DNA of 64,000 bases from Karalla daura (GCA_029224185.1 CM055197.1:19519257-19583256), one strand, 5' to 3'. Shown: positions 23,355 to 35,479, numbered from the stretch's first letter. Notes: generated from the sequence alone by a model not told the origin. Numbers and translations are program-made.

Positions 23355-24917
23355 ATGTGGAAAGCCTTTGCTGTCGGGATCCTCTGCGTCACGCTGGTGA
23401 GGACACAGGTCACCTTCACCCCGAGTGTCATCAGAGGACCGTGCTTGACTTCCAGACTTCTAATTCTCCATGTCTTATTCCAGGTGTCTGCCTCCTGCCC
23501 CAATGACTGCCGGTGTCCCTCTGACGCCCCTCGGTGTGCAGCAGGAGTCAGCCTCACACTGGACGGCTGCGGATGCTGCAAAGTGTGCGCACGGCAGCTT
23601 TTCGAGGACTGCAGCAAGTCACAGCCGTGTGACCACACCAAAGGACTGGAGTGCAACCTGGGAGGCGGACTGGGCTCTGACAAAGGCATCTGTCGAGGTA
23701 CAGTGACTCCTCTGCTGTTTTTTCCCTGCTGTTTGAAGTCTCTCTTGTCTATTCTTATTTCACACTTGGCTGTCTCTCCTACCTCAGCCAAATCAGATGG
23801 AAGAACATGCGAGTACAACAATAAGATCTACCAGAACGGGGAGATCTTCCGTCCCAACTGCAAGCACCAGTGCACCTGCATGGACGGGGCTGTCGGCTGT
23901 GTCTCCCTCTGCCCACATCAGCTCATGCTCCCCAAACTGGGCTGCGCCAAGCCCAAGCGAGTCAAGGTACCGGGACAGTGCTGTGAGCAACTGGTCTGCC
24001 CCGAGGAGGCGAAGAGGGAGGAGAAGAAACACAAGAAGAAGCAGAGCAGACTCTCCGAGGACGAGCTGACCGACAGGAACGAGCTGGCTCCTCTGTGGAG
24101 AGGAGAGTCCAAGTCTTTGGCTGGTGAGTGACGCCCCGGCAGAATGTATGTCAACCTCGTTACGCTGCAGCAGCAACCTCTGAATCACACTTCGTGTTCC
24201 CGGTGCAGCTTACAGGAGTCGTCCATCGGGCCACATGCTGCTCGGAGGGGTGAAGTGTGTGTCCCATGCCACGGCCTGGTCCCCCTGCTCCAAATCCTGT
24301 GGCAGCGGGGTGTCCACCAGGATGACCAACGGCAACGCTCAGTGCAAGCTCATCAAAGAGACCCGGATCTGTGAAGTCCGCCCCTGTAGCCAAATGACCA
24401 GACTCAAGGTACATCTCTCCCCTGTTCACGCTCATCTGTAATACTTCCTCAAAGTGTAGTGTCTGGTTAACAATAAGAATCAAACACAGATAGAAGCAGA
24501 TGCGAGCACAGAGTTAGAAATATTTCAACCTAGCCAAATTCCTGTCTGAACAGGAAGGTACACATTTGAATCACTGGGGTGACATTTAACACGCCCGTGT
24601 CTCTGTAACAGAGAGGACAGAAGTGCAGCCACACTGAAAAGGCCAGCCGTCCAGAGAGACTGTCCCATGCAGGCTGCCGTAGCCTGAAGGGGTTCCAGCC
24701 CAGGTTCTGCGGCTCCTGCTCGGACGGGCGGTGCTGCAGGCCTCACCGGACCCAGACCGTACCGGTGCGCTTCCAGTGCAGGAACGGCAAGCTGGTCAGC
24801 AGGATGGTGATGATGATCGAGTCCTGTAAGTGCGACCTGAACTGTCCCGGCAACAACGAGGAGACAAACGCCGCTGACGGACTCTTCAACGATGTGCAGG
24901 AACTGACACTGTTGTGA
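23355..24917 (+). CDS. ccn1: CCN family member 1 (CYR61-like matricellular protein)
   Basis: CCN1 is a secreted, heparin-binding matrix protein that signals through integrins and is a classic YAP and SRF target. Five exons, 23355-23396, 23484-23697, 23788-24123, 24209-24408 and 24612-24917, follow the canonical one-domain-per-exon CCN plan and give 365 residues (human 381). Exon 1 holds most of the signal peptide (MWKAFAVGILCVTL). Exon 2 is the IGFBP module (CPSDAPRCAAGVSLTLDGCGCCKVC). Exon 3 is the VWC module followed by a Lys/Glu-rich hinge. Exon 4 is the TSP1 module (WSPCSKSCGSGVSTRMTN, then KETRICEVRPC). Exon 5 is the C-terminal cystine knot (CGSCSDGRCC, then SCKCDLNCPG). Having four modules excludes CCN5. 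Fish carry extra cyr61-like copies, but placement between bcl10 and odf2l supports true ccn1. Confidence 0.94.
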
Positions 24918-25391
24918 ACAGGGGGAGGGAGAGATTTGCGGACTTTGTGCACTTTGAGGCGGGCAGACCTTTGCAGGGTGAATTTCATGATTCTGCTTCA
25001 TTACACTGGAGCCTTGTGGTTTGCTTCCATCTGAAGCATTAATTGTTGTGTGTGTGGGGGGGGTGGGAAATCCTATTTTTCTAGTTAAACCATGTCTTTT
25101 TCTACATTTACATATTTAAGCCTCGCTAGACAACACATGTCGACATGGCAATGACGCAAAACACTTCAGGCAGCTAATAAACGAGTCATTGCACGTTTCA
25201 CATGTTTCCGTTTATTTACTGTACCTACTCTTATTTATATGATTCATGTTTTATACTTAATATTTTAAAGATTTATACATAAGACATTGCACAGTTTTGC
25301 CTCTTCGACGTCATGTTCTTTCTTCTCGTTTCCTCTTGGAAAAATGTGAGTTGGCAAATGGCCCGCCGTACTTATGCCTTAATTTTTCAAA

Positions 25392-25397
25392 AATAAA
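25392..25397 (+). terminator. Poly(A) signal of ccn1
   Basis: AATAAA lies about 480 bp past the stop codon. The intervening 3' UTR has several ATTTA-type pentamers (for example around 25211-25241), consistent with rapid mRNA decay of an immediate-early transcript. Confidence 0.6.
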
Positions 25398-25699
25398 AAC
25401 ATAACACATTCAACACGTTCCCCCTTCTCTTTTTTTGCTGTAAAGAAAGTTACTACTTCAGGTTCGCACAGATGGACGCCCCCAGGGGGTGAGTAGTGAT
25501 TACTTGCTCTGTAGGAAATGAGCTATACGGTTTCGGCTGCATCTGGCTGACCCACTTCTGAGACGACCTGCACGCACGTCACTGCATAGTTCACGGTGTC
25601 CCGAGTATAATGTAAACTTTTGAGTTCTTCTCCCCGTCAGACAGATGCTGGGTACAGGCCACGGATTTGTATTCGGTGGCAAAATTACAGGGCCAACGG

Positions 25700-26650
25700 A
25701 GGAAATCCTAACTTTCCACAGGGCTCCAGCTAGCTAGCGTTAGCTTGGGCTGGCTGACGCATTAGAATCCCCTGACTGCAGTCCTCAGATGCTGCATCTG
25801 GATACCATAGCTTGGTATAACATGACGCCTTGGCGGCTTCGTCTCCTTCGAGTCGGCCGGCCGCATGTGACCTTTTCGTACACGCTTACGGTGACGCCAC
25901 GAGCCCAGGGCGCGTCCGCCGCGGGCGCGCAGCCGCGGCACCGAGCGAACTGGCAGGAGTCAAGACGTACGCGCATTTTCCATTCCGGCAGCGGCAGAGA
26001 AGCAAATTCCCAGAGCGTGCATAGAATTACGTAAACGGGCGAGAGCGAGAGCGGGAGAACAAGAGCGGAGGAAAAACAGGGGCGCTGACGCACGCAGGGA
26101 CGAAATGGTTCCATCCCCCCCCCCCCCCCCCCCCCCGACGGGGAGCACAATGGAGCTTTGTCTCGGAGAATCCGAGAGGAGCGCTGCTCTCAGTAGGAGG
26201 GGTGGGGGGGGGGTGGGGGGGGGGGGGGGGGGGGGGGGTTGGGAAGGGGTCTGTCCACAGCAAGGCCACATCGGTTTCCTGGACACAGGTCCGGGGCTCA
26301 TGTGCTTTATTAGCGCTGATGGAGTGCAGGAGCGCAGGCAGCAACAACAAGCACGGGGACAAAACATTCCGTGCCGCAGCAGATGCCTCCGTCCTGGGCG
26401 ACGGCCGCGTGCCAGGCGAGCCAGCGGGAGGGGTGTTTAAAAGCGGTTTTGGAAAGAAAAACTCCACTGCCGCATGTATCCGAGTAATCATGTTCGCGGA
26501 GGCCCCGGGGCGCGAGCGGCGGCAGCTGACAGCTACCCCCCCCCCCCCCCAAAAAACGCTGAAACGGAGCACCGCGGACAATGTGTTTTCCTTTAGCGCA
26601 GGTAAACTTGGCAGGGACAGCATTTACCAAACATTGGGCTGGGTTCGCTA
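25700..26650. promoter_or_regulatory. Orphan CpG-rich block with long C and G homopolymers
   Basis: This block is rich in CpG and resembles other promoters in the window, yet no recognisable gene starts here. A poly-C run fills 26115-26136 and a poly-G-rich tract fills about 26199-26238. A plus-strand donor-like CGCAG/GTAAAC occurs near 26600, so an unannotated non-coding transcript is possible. Confidence 0.4.
26115..26238. repeat. Poly-C (22) and poly-G tracts about 65 bp apart
   Basis: C occupies 26115-26136 without a break. A G-rich tract interrupted by two T bases runs from about 26199 to 26238, the last uninterrupted part being 26215-26238. The two could pair as a hairpin or form a G-quadruplex. 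Length may be affected by sequencing error. Confidence 0.9.
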
Positions 26651-26659
26651 GCACCGCTT

Positions 26660-27340
26660 GTTCTGCTTAACCGTGACTCCGTCTGAGTGGACGCGAGTAT
26701 GAGTATGCGTATGGGTGCGAGTATGAACAGTGATGTGACATGGGCTTCGAACGACGTGGGGCCAGGCAGACCCGGATATGCTTTGCACGTCACACAGGAC
26801 GCATTTTGCCGTCTTGGGCTGAAGGGAACCCCTGACACCTGGCACAAGTGCCTGAAGAGTTCCACCTAGTGGCACAACGCATTTCTTGATTCACAGGCCC
26901 CCTTATTGAAATGTGCCATTTTCATGTTTAATGAATGGCAAACTCAAGCAGGATCTCAGCCTGCCCTTAAATCTGAGCAAATTCGTCAGTTGTTTTTTTA
27001 TCCATCCGTTAGAATGGTCAGGTCTATGATGAGCTGAGAACTAACTTTCTGCAGCTAGATCCACGCCATAAGGGCAAAACACACAGTAGCACCAAGAATT
27101 CACGGTCCATTATTGGCATACACGCATAATAGCACCTAAAGTCTCTTAGAACTTCAGCTAAGAAAACACGTCCTTCAAAGTAACTGAGAATTTCATAGAC
27201 ACCTGAGTAGGTCATGTCCAAAGTTGCCTGAATCTATTAAAAATGAGTTTTTTTACCTCCTCTACAAGTTTCACCCTCATTTTAGAATCAATTATAAATA
27301 CTGCAGTATACTGCAGAAAACAATCGCGCGCGTCAATGAA
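26660..27340. other. odf2l 3' flank
   Basis: This is DNA past the odf2l stop codon, including its 3' UTR. No canonical AATAAA was identified on the minus strand close to the stop, and no other gene is visible. Confidence 0.35.
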
Positions 27341-30300
27341 TCATTTTAGAAAATAGGACGATCCCAAAGTTGACGCTTGCAGGCCCTCGTCAAACATGGT
27401 CTTGTACGAGTTTTTGAGAAAATCGACGTAGTTCTGGATGCTTTGCTTGTGGCTCTCCGACTGCTCCAGGCTGAGCTGCAGGTCCCTCAGACGCACCTCG
27501 AACTGCTTCTCCGCCTGCGGGTCGAGACACGGACACCCTCTCTTTACACACACACACACACCGCGGCACGCGAGACCGGCAGCACTCACGGCGAGCTTGC
27601 CCTGACGCAGGAGCCTCAGCTCCGCCTCCCTCCTGCTCCTCTCGCTCTCCAGCTCCAGGAGCCTGGCCTGCAGGGTGTCCTCCCTGGCCGCGGCCTGCTC
27701 TCTCGCCTTACCGACCTGCAAGACAGGAAGACCCAAAAGCCAGTGCCGACACGCCACTTCCCCCCGGTCACCCTCCCCCCACGGCGGCGGGGTACCTGGA
27801 GCCTGACGTCCGACAGCGCGGCCTCCAGCTGTCGGCTGAGGGCCTGGCACTCGGCCGAGCGCTGCTCCAGCTGCCCGTGGCTGTAGCTCAGGGCTTCCTC
27901 CTGGGCCGCGAGCCTCCGGACCAGCTCCAGGTTCTCCTGCCGCAGCTCCTCCACCTGCCTGCGAGCACGTGGAGACACACACACGCAAAGCGGCGTTGAG
28001 GCCGTGCGGGCGCGCGACCTCGGGAGACGCGTTGAGGCGGGACTCACCGTTGGAGCGCGCCGACTCTCTCGCGCAGCTCCGAGTTGGCCCCGTCGACGGA
28101 GCCCTTCATCTCGGCGGAGGACTTCAGGAACCGCGCCTGGGTCTCCATCTGCGGGGCGTCCAGAATTCAGAATTAGCGGCACTGGCCGGCACCAGCCGTC
28201 GGAGCAGAAAGCCGGACACAGACAGCCCATTTGATGGCGTTCGCCACGACGTCACCAACACACACACACACACGGGCAATTTCCAAGACGTGAACTCAAG
28301 GTCGGGAGACACGTAAGGAGATGGATAGCAAAGGTCTCACACGGCACAACACCACTCACACATGGATTTTGCTGCGATTTCTGGCAAATCACGGAGCATC
28401 AAATCCATCTCGGGCCAGGGGCCGACAGCGAGACGCACATGGGGCAATGCTACCGCCTAGTGGTCGGACGGAGGAAACGTCACGTCGCACTCGGTTTTGC
28501 ACACGTTCGCACACCTGAGCCTGCAGTTGCCTAACGGACTCGGACTTTTCCGAGCACCTCCTCTGCGCGCGCCGCAGGCTCTCCTGGCACTCGAGGAGGC
28601 TCCGCTCGGCCGCGCTCAGCAGCTCGGGGTAGGGCTCCAGCTCCTCCACGCGCCCCTGCAGCTCCCGCCTCGCCTGGGCGCCGGGCGGGGGAGGGGTGGG
28701 AGGGGTGGGGGGCGTGGGAACAGACAAAACGTTAGCCAGAGGAGTCACCACACCTGGCCAAGGGACGCGCCGAGGTTCGTTCGGGCCGAGGTTTTGGCGG
28801 TCGGTTCGAGTTGTGTCAAGAGGGAACAAAAAAAAGAGATCGGTCGATGGCGCCGTTGCCACCGAGCTCGAAGCTTTCAGGAAACGCCGAGGTCAAACTC
28901 TAAAGCACGGGCGCCCGAGGTTACCTCGTCGACCTCGGCGCCTCCGCCCTCCCGTGTTCTCTCAGCCTCCGCCGAGAGGTTTTCACACTTCGCCCTCAGC
29001 TCGTCCACCTCGGCCTGGAGCTCTGCAACCTGCGAAAGCAGACGGACCACGTTTAGATTCCTTCAAAACGTAGGCTGGAACGACGGAACTCCTATGAGGT
29101 CTTTGTCTTCTTAAAACATGCAGGTCTGCGGAGACCGCAGCGTTGCGCGTTTTCTGTCGCGGGTCCGCCCCGCAGACTGTGGACCGCGACCTCGCAGACA
29201 GGAGGACTTAACGGGCGGACTTGGACCTGCTGCTGGTGCTGCTCGGCCTGACGCCTCCTCTCCTGAGAGACGCCGCTCTCCTGGACCAGCGCGGCCTCGC
29301 ACTCGGCCAGCCTCCGCTCCAGCTCGGCCACAGACGCCTGCCAAACACACGCGCACACGCACACACACACACACAAACGCTTCAGTAGACGGCAATAACG
29401 AGGGCGCGAGGGGCGAGGAGACCAGGTTTCGCGTTTTCCTCTGGATCTCGTCGCACGTCACGTTCCGCTGAACAGTCCGGGTGTCAGGTGGGACGCGCAC
29501 CTCGAGCGCTGCATTATTGACGCATAGCTCTCCGTTTTCGGCGGCCAGCTCGTCGACGCGCCGCGCGGCGCTTTCGTTCTCGGCCCGGAACGCCTCCCTC
29601 TCCTCCTGCAGCCTGGCCGTCAAGTCCGCCACTTGACTTGGACACACGAAATCGAGAAAAGAAACGATGAGGTCTTCCCATCAGGATCGGGATTAGCGAT
29701 TCGGGCGGAGGGGGACCGACCATTTCAAGAACTCGGCGCGGGCCGCCAGCTTGGCCGCGTCGTCGTCGGCGCGCTCGGCCCGCTCCCGGCAGGCGTCCCT
29801 CTCCGAGCGCGCCCGGGCCAGCAGAGCGTCCTGTTGGACCGGAGACAGAAACAGGATCAGTGCAAGGGGCGGGGGAGGGGGGGGTCCGGGCGGCGCGACT
29901 CCGGAGGAGAGGACGTTCCGACGTCTTACCTTCTCCTGCAGCTGCGCGTAGCACTTCTCGACGGCTGCCTCGAACCTCTCCGCCCGGCGTCTCTGCGCCC
30001 GCGCGGCCTTCCCGAACGACTCCCGGTCCCGCTCGGCCTTGTCCGTCCACGCGCCGACGGAGCCCCTCAGGTCCTCGATCTCCATGTTCCGCTCGATCAC
30101 GGTTTTCTCCAACGTCTGAGGGGACAGAAGCGCCTCGACGCGTCACACTTGACGGTGAAATCCTGACCCCAACGTGAAAGGGGGGGGGGGGGGGGGGGTG
30201 ACGGCCCGTTACCCGCAGCTGGGCGGTCAGACGGTTGTTTTCCACCTCTTTGCCGCGCAGCTGTCCCTGCAGGTGGGCGCGGGTCTTCTCCACAGACCTG

Positions 30301-31502
30301 GTCGCGAGAACGGCGCCCTTGATGTTCTCCTGCGGGGACAAAACGGATGCCTTGAGCCGCGCCACCGCACAGAACGCCCCGGGCAAGAGAGAGAAGGCGT
30401 GGGCTGCGCCCACCTGCTCCTCTCTCCTCAGGTCCATCAGCTCCTGCGCTCGTCTCTCCGTCTCGTCCAGATCCCTTTTGAGGTGCTTCAGGGGGGGGAA
30501 AGCGTGAAACACGTGAACCCTCCACAAAATCTTCCACAGCAGCTCACGGCGCGGAGCATAAAACGAGACGAACATGAGTCACGACCTCAAATTCCTTTGC
30601 TCGCGCTTTCAGGCCGAGTTCTCTCTTTTTGAGTCGGCGCGCAAGCACAACGAAGCGCCCACCTCGTTTTCGCTCTCCGCCTGCGAGATCTTCTTCATCA
30701 AGACGTCGATTTGGTTCCGGGCGTTGATCTGATCGGCCTGCAATGCGATGACACGTCATCAGTTTAGACGAGCCCTCCGGCAGTCCTCTGGAAAGCTTGA
30801 GTCGGGCTCGTTTCCTGTGCCGCGGCGACCCCCAGCGCAATTACCAAACGACTGCCTCAAACGCTACAGAAAGGCGGGTTATTTGAGCCAAACCTCCGAA
30901 TCTTGGAGCTGCTTCAGCTTCTGTCGGACAGACTTATTTATCCGTCTGAAATCCTCGAGCTTCTCCAGCAGCAGTCCCCTCTGCCTGGTCATCCTGCGCC
31001 TGTCAGCGGAGGACCTTCTGGAATCCTTCATTGTGAGAAAAATGTCCACATGTTCGACAACACTTTCACATGAACTTCATGCGGTGATGTGTGCAAGTCC
31101 ACGGGGAACGTACCACAAACTCGTCCTCCATGGTTTCCTTAAAGGACACCAGTTGTATGGCGGCGGAGTTGGCAGCCGCTTCTGCGTCCATCAGTGTTTT
31201 CAGGAAAGCGCTCTTCCCTTCAGCGACGTCTCCGTGATGGCTAGTTGAGAAAGAAAGAGAGCAAACGCAGTGAACAGGCCAGACTGTGGCATGTGTACGT
31301 GTATCCGCATGGATTGACGTGAATCCCCAGGACTTTACCAAGTGGTGTCGGTCTCTGGGGTGCGCGTGTGGAGACTGCTGCGAGCTCTGCTCCTCCTTCC
31401 CAGCTCATGGGAGCTGGCCAGGTCGGCTGAGCACAATGTGACATCGTCCCTGATGGAGCTGAAACCAAGGGTGGGACTCTGGAGATCGCTCTCTGGGGAC
31501 AT
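27341..31502 (-). CDS. odf2l: Outer dense fiber of sperm tails 2-like (basal body coiled-coil protein)
   Basis: ODF2L is a centriole and basal-body coiled-coil protein reported to restrain ciliogenesis. Sixteen exons join in consistent phase: 31502-31339, 31240-31114, 31025-30894, 30737-30663, 30485-30414, 30329-30213, 30115-29930, 29830-29721, 29636-29501, 29337-29227, 29029-28925, 28673-28515, 28148-28048, 27958-27796, 27715-27590 and 27514-27341. They give 685 residues (human 636). The protein is almost entirely heptad-rich and charged. Matches to recalled human ODF2L are clearest at the C-terminus: LLECQESLRRAQRRCSEK, YSHGQLEQRSAECQALSRQL and SIQNYVDFLKNSYKTMF. The paralogue ODF2 is the alternative; position beside ccn1 favours ODF2L. 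Exon 3's acceptor and the exon 8 donor (GTCGGT) are the weakest junctions. Exons are strikingly GC- and Arg/Ala-rich compared with neighbours. It shares a divergent promoter with ift22. Confidence 0.88.
30180..30199. repeat. Poly-G run in odf2l intron 6
   Basis: About 19-20 consecutive G bases on the plus strand (poly-C on the transcript strand) lie between the exon 6 donor and the exon 7 acceptor, where they extend the pyrimidine content of a very short intron. Confidence 0.9.
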
Positions 31503-32282
31503 GCCTCTCCCTCCTGCGTGCGACGATGCAAATCACAAGTTAGTGCTCACAACCAAGAGGAGGTCATGAAACTAATTCCTGCTGTGACTCCGAGCTTAGT
31601 GGCTCTGTGCGGCCTCCTTTAGTCCACGTTAGTATGATGGACAGTAAGACCAGGTTGGCAGGCACAACCACCTGTGCTTAACCTTGTTCCATAGCAACAC
31701 ACAGGACCAGGTTAACGCCGCTCGCTTTACGATCCTGCGGGATCAGCATGTATTACATTCAAAATATCATATACAACCGCTGTTATCTACAACATGGCCA
31801 TTGTGTTTAATTAGCTGTCCTTTACAAAGGTGTTAATACTACTTACGCTTTCGCCTTGAGTCGGTTGTGAACGACGCTACTCCAGACCCAAGAGTCTCAC
31901 TTTACAACGTCAAAGCTGATTGGTTATCTTGGGGGCAGCGTAGCAACGCCTTCATAAAAGCTCACTGTTGATTGGTTCCTCCTGTCAAAGAGGGCGGGAC
32001 TACGTTTGATTATCGTTGCGAACAGCCAATCGGCAGGACACTGGCTGAAACCATAGAAACGACGAGGAAGTTTACCATCACAGCGTCTACAACTGTCCTC
32101 GGCTAACATCAAGCCACAGGGATATTTAACAAAATTATTAATTTAACTGCATGGAAATTAAAACCAAACACACCACCGTATAGATATATATACATAGACT
32201 AAACGTGGGGGTCCATTTGCCTTTGTTACCGGCCTAGGTTAGTGTTTAAATAACGGTGGGGCAGCTAACATTAGCACGAAAG
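31503..32282. promoter_or_regulatory. Divergent promoter shared by odf2l and ift22
   Basis: The two cilia-related genes start 780 bp apart in opposite directions. Three CCAAT boxes stand close together: 31918-31923 and 31970-31975 on the minus strand, and 32026-32031 on the plus strand. Two RFX X-box-like sites, 31685-31698 (TGTTCCATAGCAAC) and 32047-32060 (GAAACCATAGAAAC), each match 12 of 14 positions of RYYNYYATRRNRAC. Closely spaced NF-Y boxes are typical of bidirectional promoters. The X-box calls are inferred. Confidence 0.6.
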
Positions 32283-33854
32283 ATGTTCAAAGCCAAAATA
32301 CTTTTTGTTGGTCCAAACGAGGTACGTACATTGCCTCTCCATGTTATTCAATTTGTTTTGTATTCCATTTCATGTAAAGCCGGTTTAGTTGTTGTGATTC
32401 TGGTAGCAGTAGCAAATAGCCCTGTCGATGCTCTTGGATCGAAAACTTGAGCATCTGTGCATCGTTGTCTGGTGTTGTGTGATCATTCTATTTATTTGAT
32501 ACAAATTTTACACTGTTCTACTGTAATTAAATCTTGATTGATATAACCTTGTGAATCCACCCAGGTAATGTGAGACATTTAGCCACTATGCAGGTGAATG
32601 TTTAACATAGCAACACATGAAAGGGCCATGTTGCATCGTTCAGCCAATTTCCTAACATTGTGTGAATAACTTACTGTCATTGCCCATTTTTATAGTTGTC
32701 TTTAGTTGGCTTTTGCTGTGTGGTAATGGTCTGTTCTGCTGTCTCTTAATCAGCTTGTGTAAAAGTGGTAGAACTTTTTGCATTACACGACGGGTTACAT
32801 ATTCTAACATTTACATAGTTGATAATGATTACTTTGTGCCTTTGTTATTCTTATACCGGCTTCTGTCACATTTTTTCAGAGTGGAAAGACAGTTGTTGCC
32901 AACTTTCTCTCAGACGCAACAGAAAATGTGGGTGGTGAATACAGACCCACTCAAGGAGTAAGGTAGAAAAACCCTGCTTTTAACATTTTATAGCTGACCC
33001 AAACATGCTTAAACTGTGTGGAGACGCAAATAATGTGCAAAATAAGTTCCCTCCATCTTCAGAGGAAATGATGTCATGCAATGGTGTCATGGTGTGTGTT
33101 TCAAGGATACTGGAGTTTGAAGCACAACCTGAGGGCAGTGGTGACAGCAACTGTGAGGTTGAACTCTGGGACTGTTCAGGAGATTTTAAGTAAGTGCACC
33201 CCTAGACACATTTCCACGAAGGACTTGTTTTGATCATGACATGGTGGATGATTGTTTAGCACTCATGGCTCACAGGAAGAAGGATCTGGACTAGATAATG
33301 GATGGACACCCAGTTATTCTGCCATTCATAAGAAAGAAAAGTCATCAATTCCCGTAATTACTTTTACTGACCATGTATAATACCCCGTTGAACAAATACA
33401 AAATGTCTCGGGAACAGATTTGAGTCATGCTGGCCAGCACTGATGAAGGACTCCAGCGGCGTGGTGATCATCTTTAATCCAGACGTTCCGAGTCACCTCA
33501 AAGAAATCGAGACATGGCATTCCATGTTTATCTCCTCCCAAGGCCTGCAAGAAAACCAGTGCCTCCTCATAGCTCACCACAAGCCCGGCAGCGGCGTAGA
33601 GGAGGGACGGCTGTCATTAGGTACTTATCGCACAGACCACCCAAAGCTGCCGCACGAGTCATTATTGCCGTTTCCCGGCTAACGTGTTCGTTTGTTTCGA
33701 TGCAGCTTCACATCTGAGCAGACTGCCACTCATTCACTCCAACCTGGAGGAGGAGCCAGAGGATGTGAGGCAGGCGTTCTGCAGATACTTGGGAAATGTC
33801 TTAAATGCATTGTCAGAGAGTCGAGAGCGAGAGGAAATGTCTATAATTACATAG
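32283..33854 (+). CDS. ift22: Intraflagellar transport protein 22 (RABL5)
   Basis: IFT22 is a Rab-like small GTPase of the IFT-B complex that moves cargo along the ciliary axoneme. Five exons, 32283-32321, 32880-32962, 33106-33189, 33418-33620 and 33706-33854, give 185 residues, exactly the human length. The start MFKAKILFVGPNE splices to SGKTVVANFL, so the P-loop GPNESGKT is split between exons 1 and 2. The switch-II equivalent is LWDCSGD. LIAHHKPGSG takes the place of the usual NKxD guanine-specificity motif, as in other IFT22 proteins. The C-terminus SREREEMSIIT matches human SRDREEMSIMT and lacks a prenylation cysteine. It is transcribed divergently from odf2l and converges on atp5mg. Confidence 0.97.
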
Positions 33855-34039
33855 TAAATCGATCAAGTTTGCAGTGTGCATGTACATTTTTTCAGCATTG
33901 GCAATCTGTTTCACTTTTCTTTCCCATTTACTAAGACATCTATATTGAAATGTCATTTCACACTAACAAATGTTAAACCCCCCCCCCCCAACTTATTTTG
34001 TATGTAAAAGTATGTTATAAAATGATCTGATGCAATGAC

Positions 34040-34045
34040 AATAAA
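34040..34045 (+). terminator. Poly(A) signal of ift22
   Basis: AATAAA about 185 bp past the stop codon; it faces the atp5mg signal 40 bp away on the other strand. Confidence 0.75.
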
Positions 34046-34084
34046 TGAGCAAGAGACGGATGTATTTTTGTCGATAGACGTCTG

Positions 34085-34090
34085 TTTATT
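34085..34090 (-). terminator. Poly(A) signal of atp5mg
   Basis: AATAAA on the minus strand lies about 75 bp past the stop codon. Cleavage 10-30 bp downstream would place this transcript's end on top of the ift22 transcript end. Confidence 0.75.
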
Positions 34091-34162
34091 TAAAAATTTG
34101 GTGCCTGTGATTGATGTGATAGATTTAAGTGCAGAAGGGGAGAGAGGAAGGTACATTCTGGA

Positions 34163-35416
34163 TCAGACATCGTATCCAACAATCCCTCCTTTGCCGATGC
34201 ACTCTCCAATGTAGAACCACATGAGCACCTCAGTGGCGACGAGACCATTCCTTAAGGCATCCTACAAGACACAAACAAGCCGTTTTAGATGAGCTCCCAT
34301 TGTGTGCACAAACATGCATCACCTCTAGAGTATACAACAACATAGTTTGTCATACCTCACACTGAATACACAAACATATCAACTCATATATCCAGGTCAG
34401 TTTCATGCATTAAGATATCATTTGATCCTTATTTACTGGTTCTTCACTTGTGTGGCCCACACTGTTCAACTCCAGCGGTGATAGTTTTGATATCTCTACT
34501 GCAAAAAAAGAGTTAAGTACGCCTAACTGCACCTGTTCTAGTGTAAATTTCATTGGGCAAGATGCGGTACTGAAACCCAGGCTGCTCCCGATGTTGTGCC
34601 ATCAGTGTGTGTGAATGGTTTCAGCTGCTAGGGGAGCAGACCACATCTTCCGTATCACCAGCACGATACATACGAGTAAAGAGGTACAAAAGAGTCATGA
34701 GATGAAAAAACAATCGGCACTGGCCCGGAATTTCACATCTGGTGCCTCCCCCCCAGTGTCAGATCATCCCCGTCTTTAAGACAATGACAACACACCAACG
34801 TGGGCTGCATTTCTACCTGTCCAATTCCTACACTTACACCTTCAAAATGCATGAATCTCTCTGCAATGATTAACTTCTCCACACAGACCCCTCGGCTGTC
34901 ACCCACCTTGACCGTGGTTTGTCCCAGCCGTCCGGCCTGGTAGCTCTTGAGGAGGCCCTTGGCGGCCTCTATGGCTTTGGGGATCTCTCCTGGGCTCGGG
35001 GGCACCAGCTCCACCCGGGCGTAGTGCCAGAAGGTCGCTAGTCTGGGTCTGGAGTACGTGACAACGGCTGCAACACGCACACACAAACACAGGCTATGTC
35101 TAAACAGTCGCGCTAGCTAAAGGGCAACAAATAACAAACATAATTATGCGGCACGACCCGTCACGACTTGTCTCCATTAATACACATTTCACAGTATAGC
35201 CGCACGAGTCGCCGACCGGAGTCGGAGCGCCCGGGCTGAGCGTCCAGAGGTCACGCCGAGGCTACGTGGTTGCAGTGGCTAACAAGTGCTAACTGCGTAA
35301 ATCAACTCTACCCCGCTAATTCAAGTTGTCGGCTGTTAGGAAGAACAAGGAGGGGGAGATTTACCTCCGACTGCGCTGGGTACTTTCGCAGCGAGCTTCA
35401 ACATTGACTGTGCCAT
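34163..35416 (-). CDS. atp5mg: Mitochondrial ATP synthase membrane subunit g
   Basis: Subunit g belongs to the Fo membrane sector and helps dimerise ATP synthase at cristae edges. Three exons, 35416-35365, 35067-34907 and 34261-34163, give 103 residues, identical in length to human. The N-terminus MAQSMLKLAAKVPSAVG is followed by VVTYSRPRLATFWHYARVEL, then PPSPGEIPKAIEAAKGLL. The single C-terminal membrane helix is NGLVATEVLMWFYIGECIGK, ending GGIVGYDV. No cleavable presequence is apparent, as is usual for this subunit. In human this gene lies in the 11q23 region close to CD3E/D/G, which is relevant to the Ig-domain gene immediately upstream here. Confidence 0.97.
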
Positions 35417-35479
35417 GGTGAGAAGTGGTGGCGTCTGTGTAGGACACACGGACAACAAGGAAGAGGAATGAACGCAGCC

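Noticed and set aside
29514..30575. 353-codon minus-strand ORF in the odf2l region
   Set aside because: It reads through several good splice donors and acceptors; only parts agree with the odf2l exons, and the rest is GC-rich low-complexity sequence.
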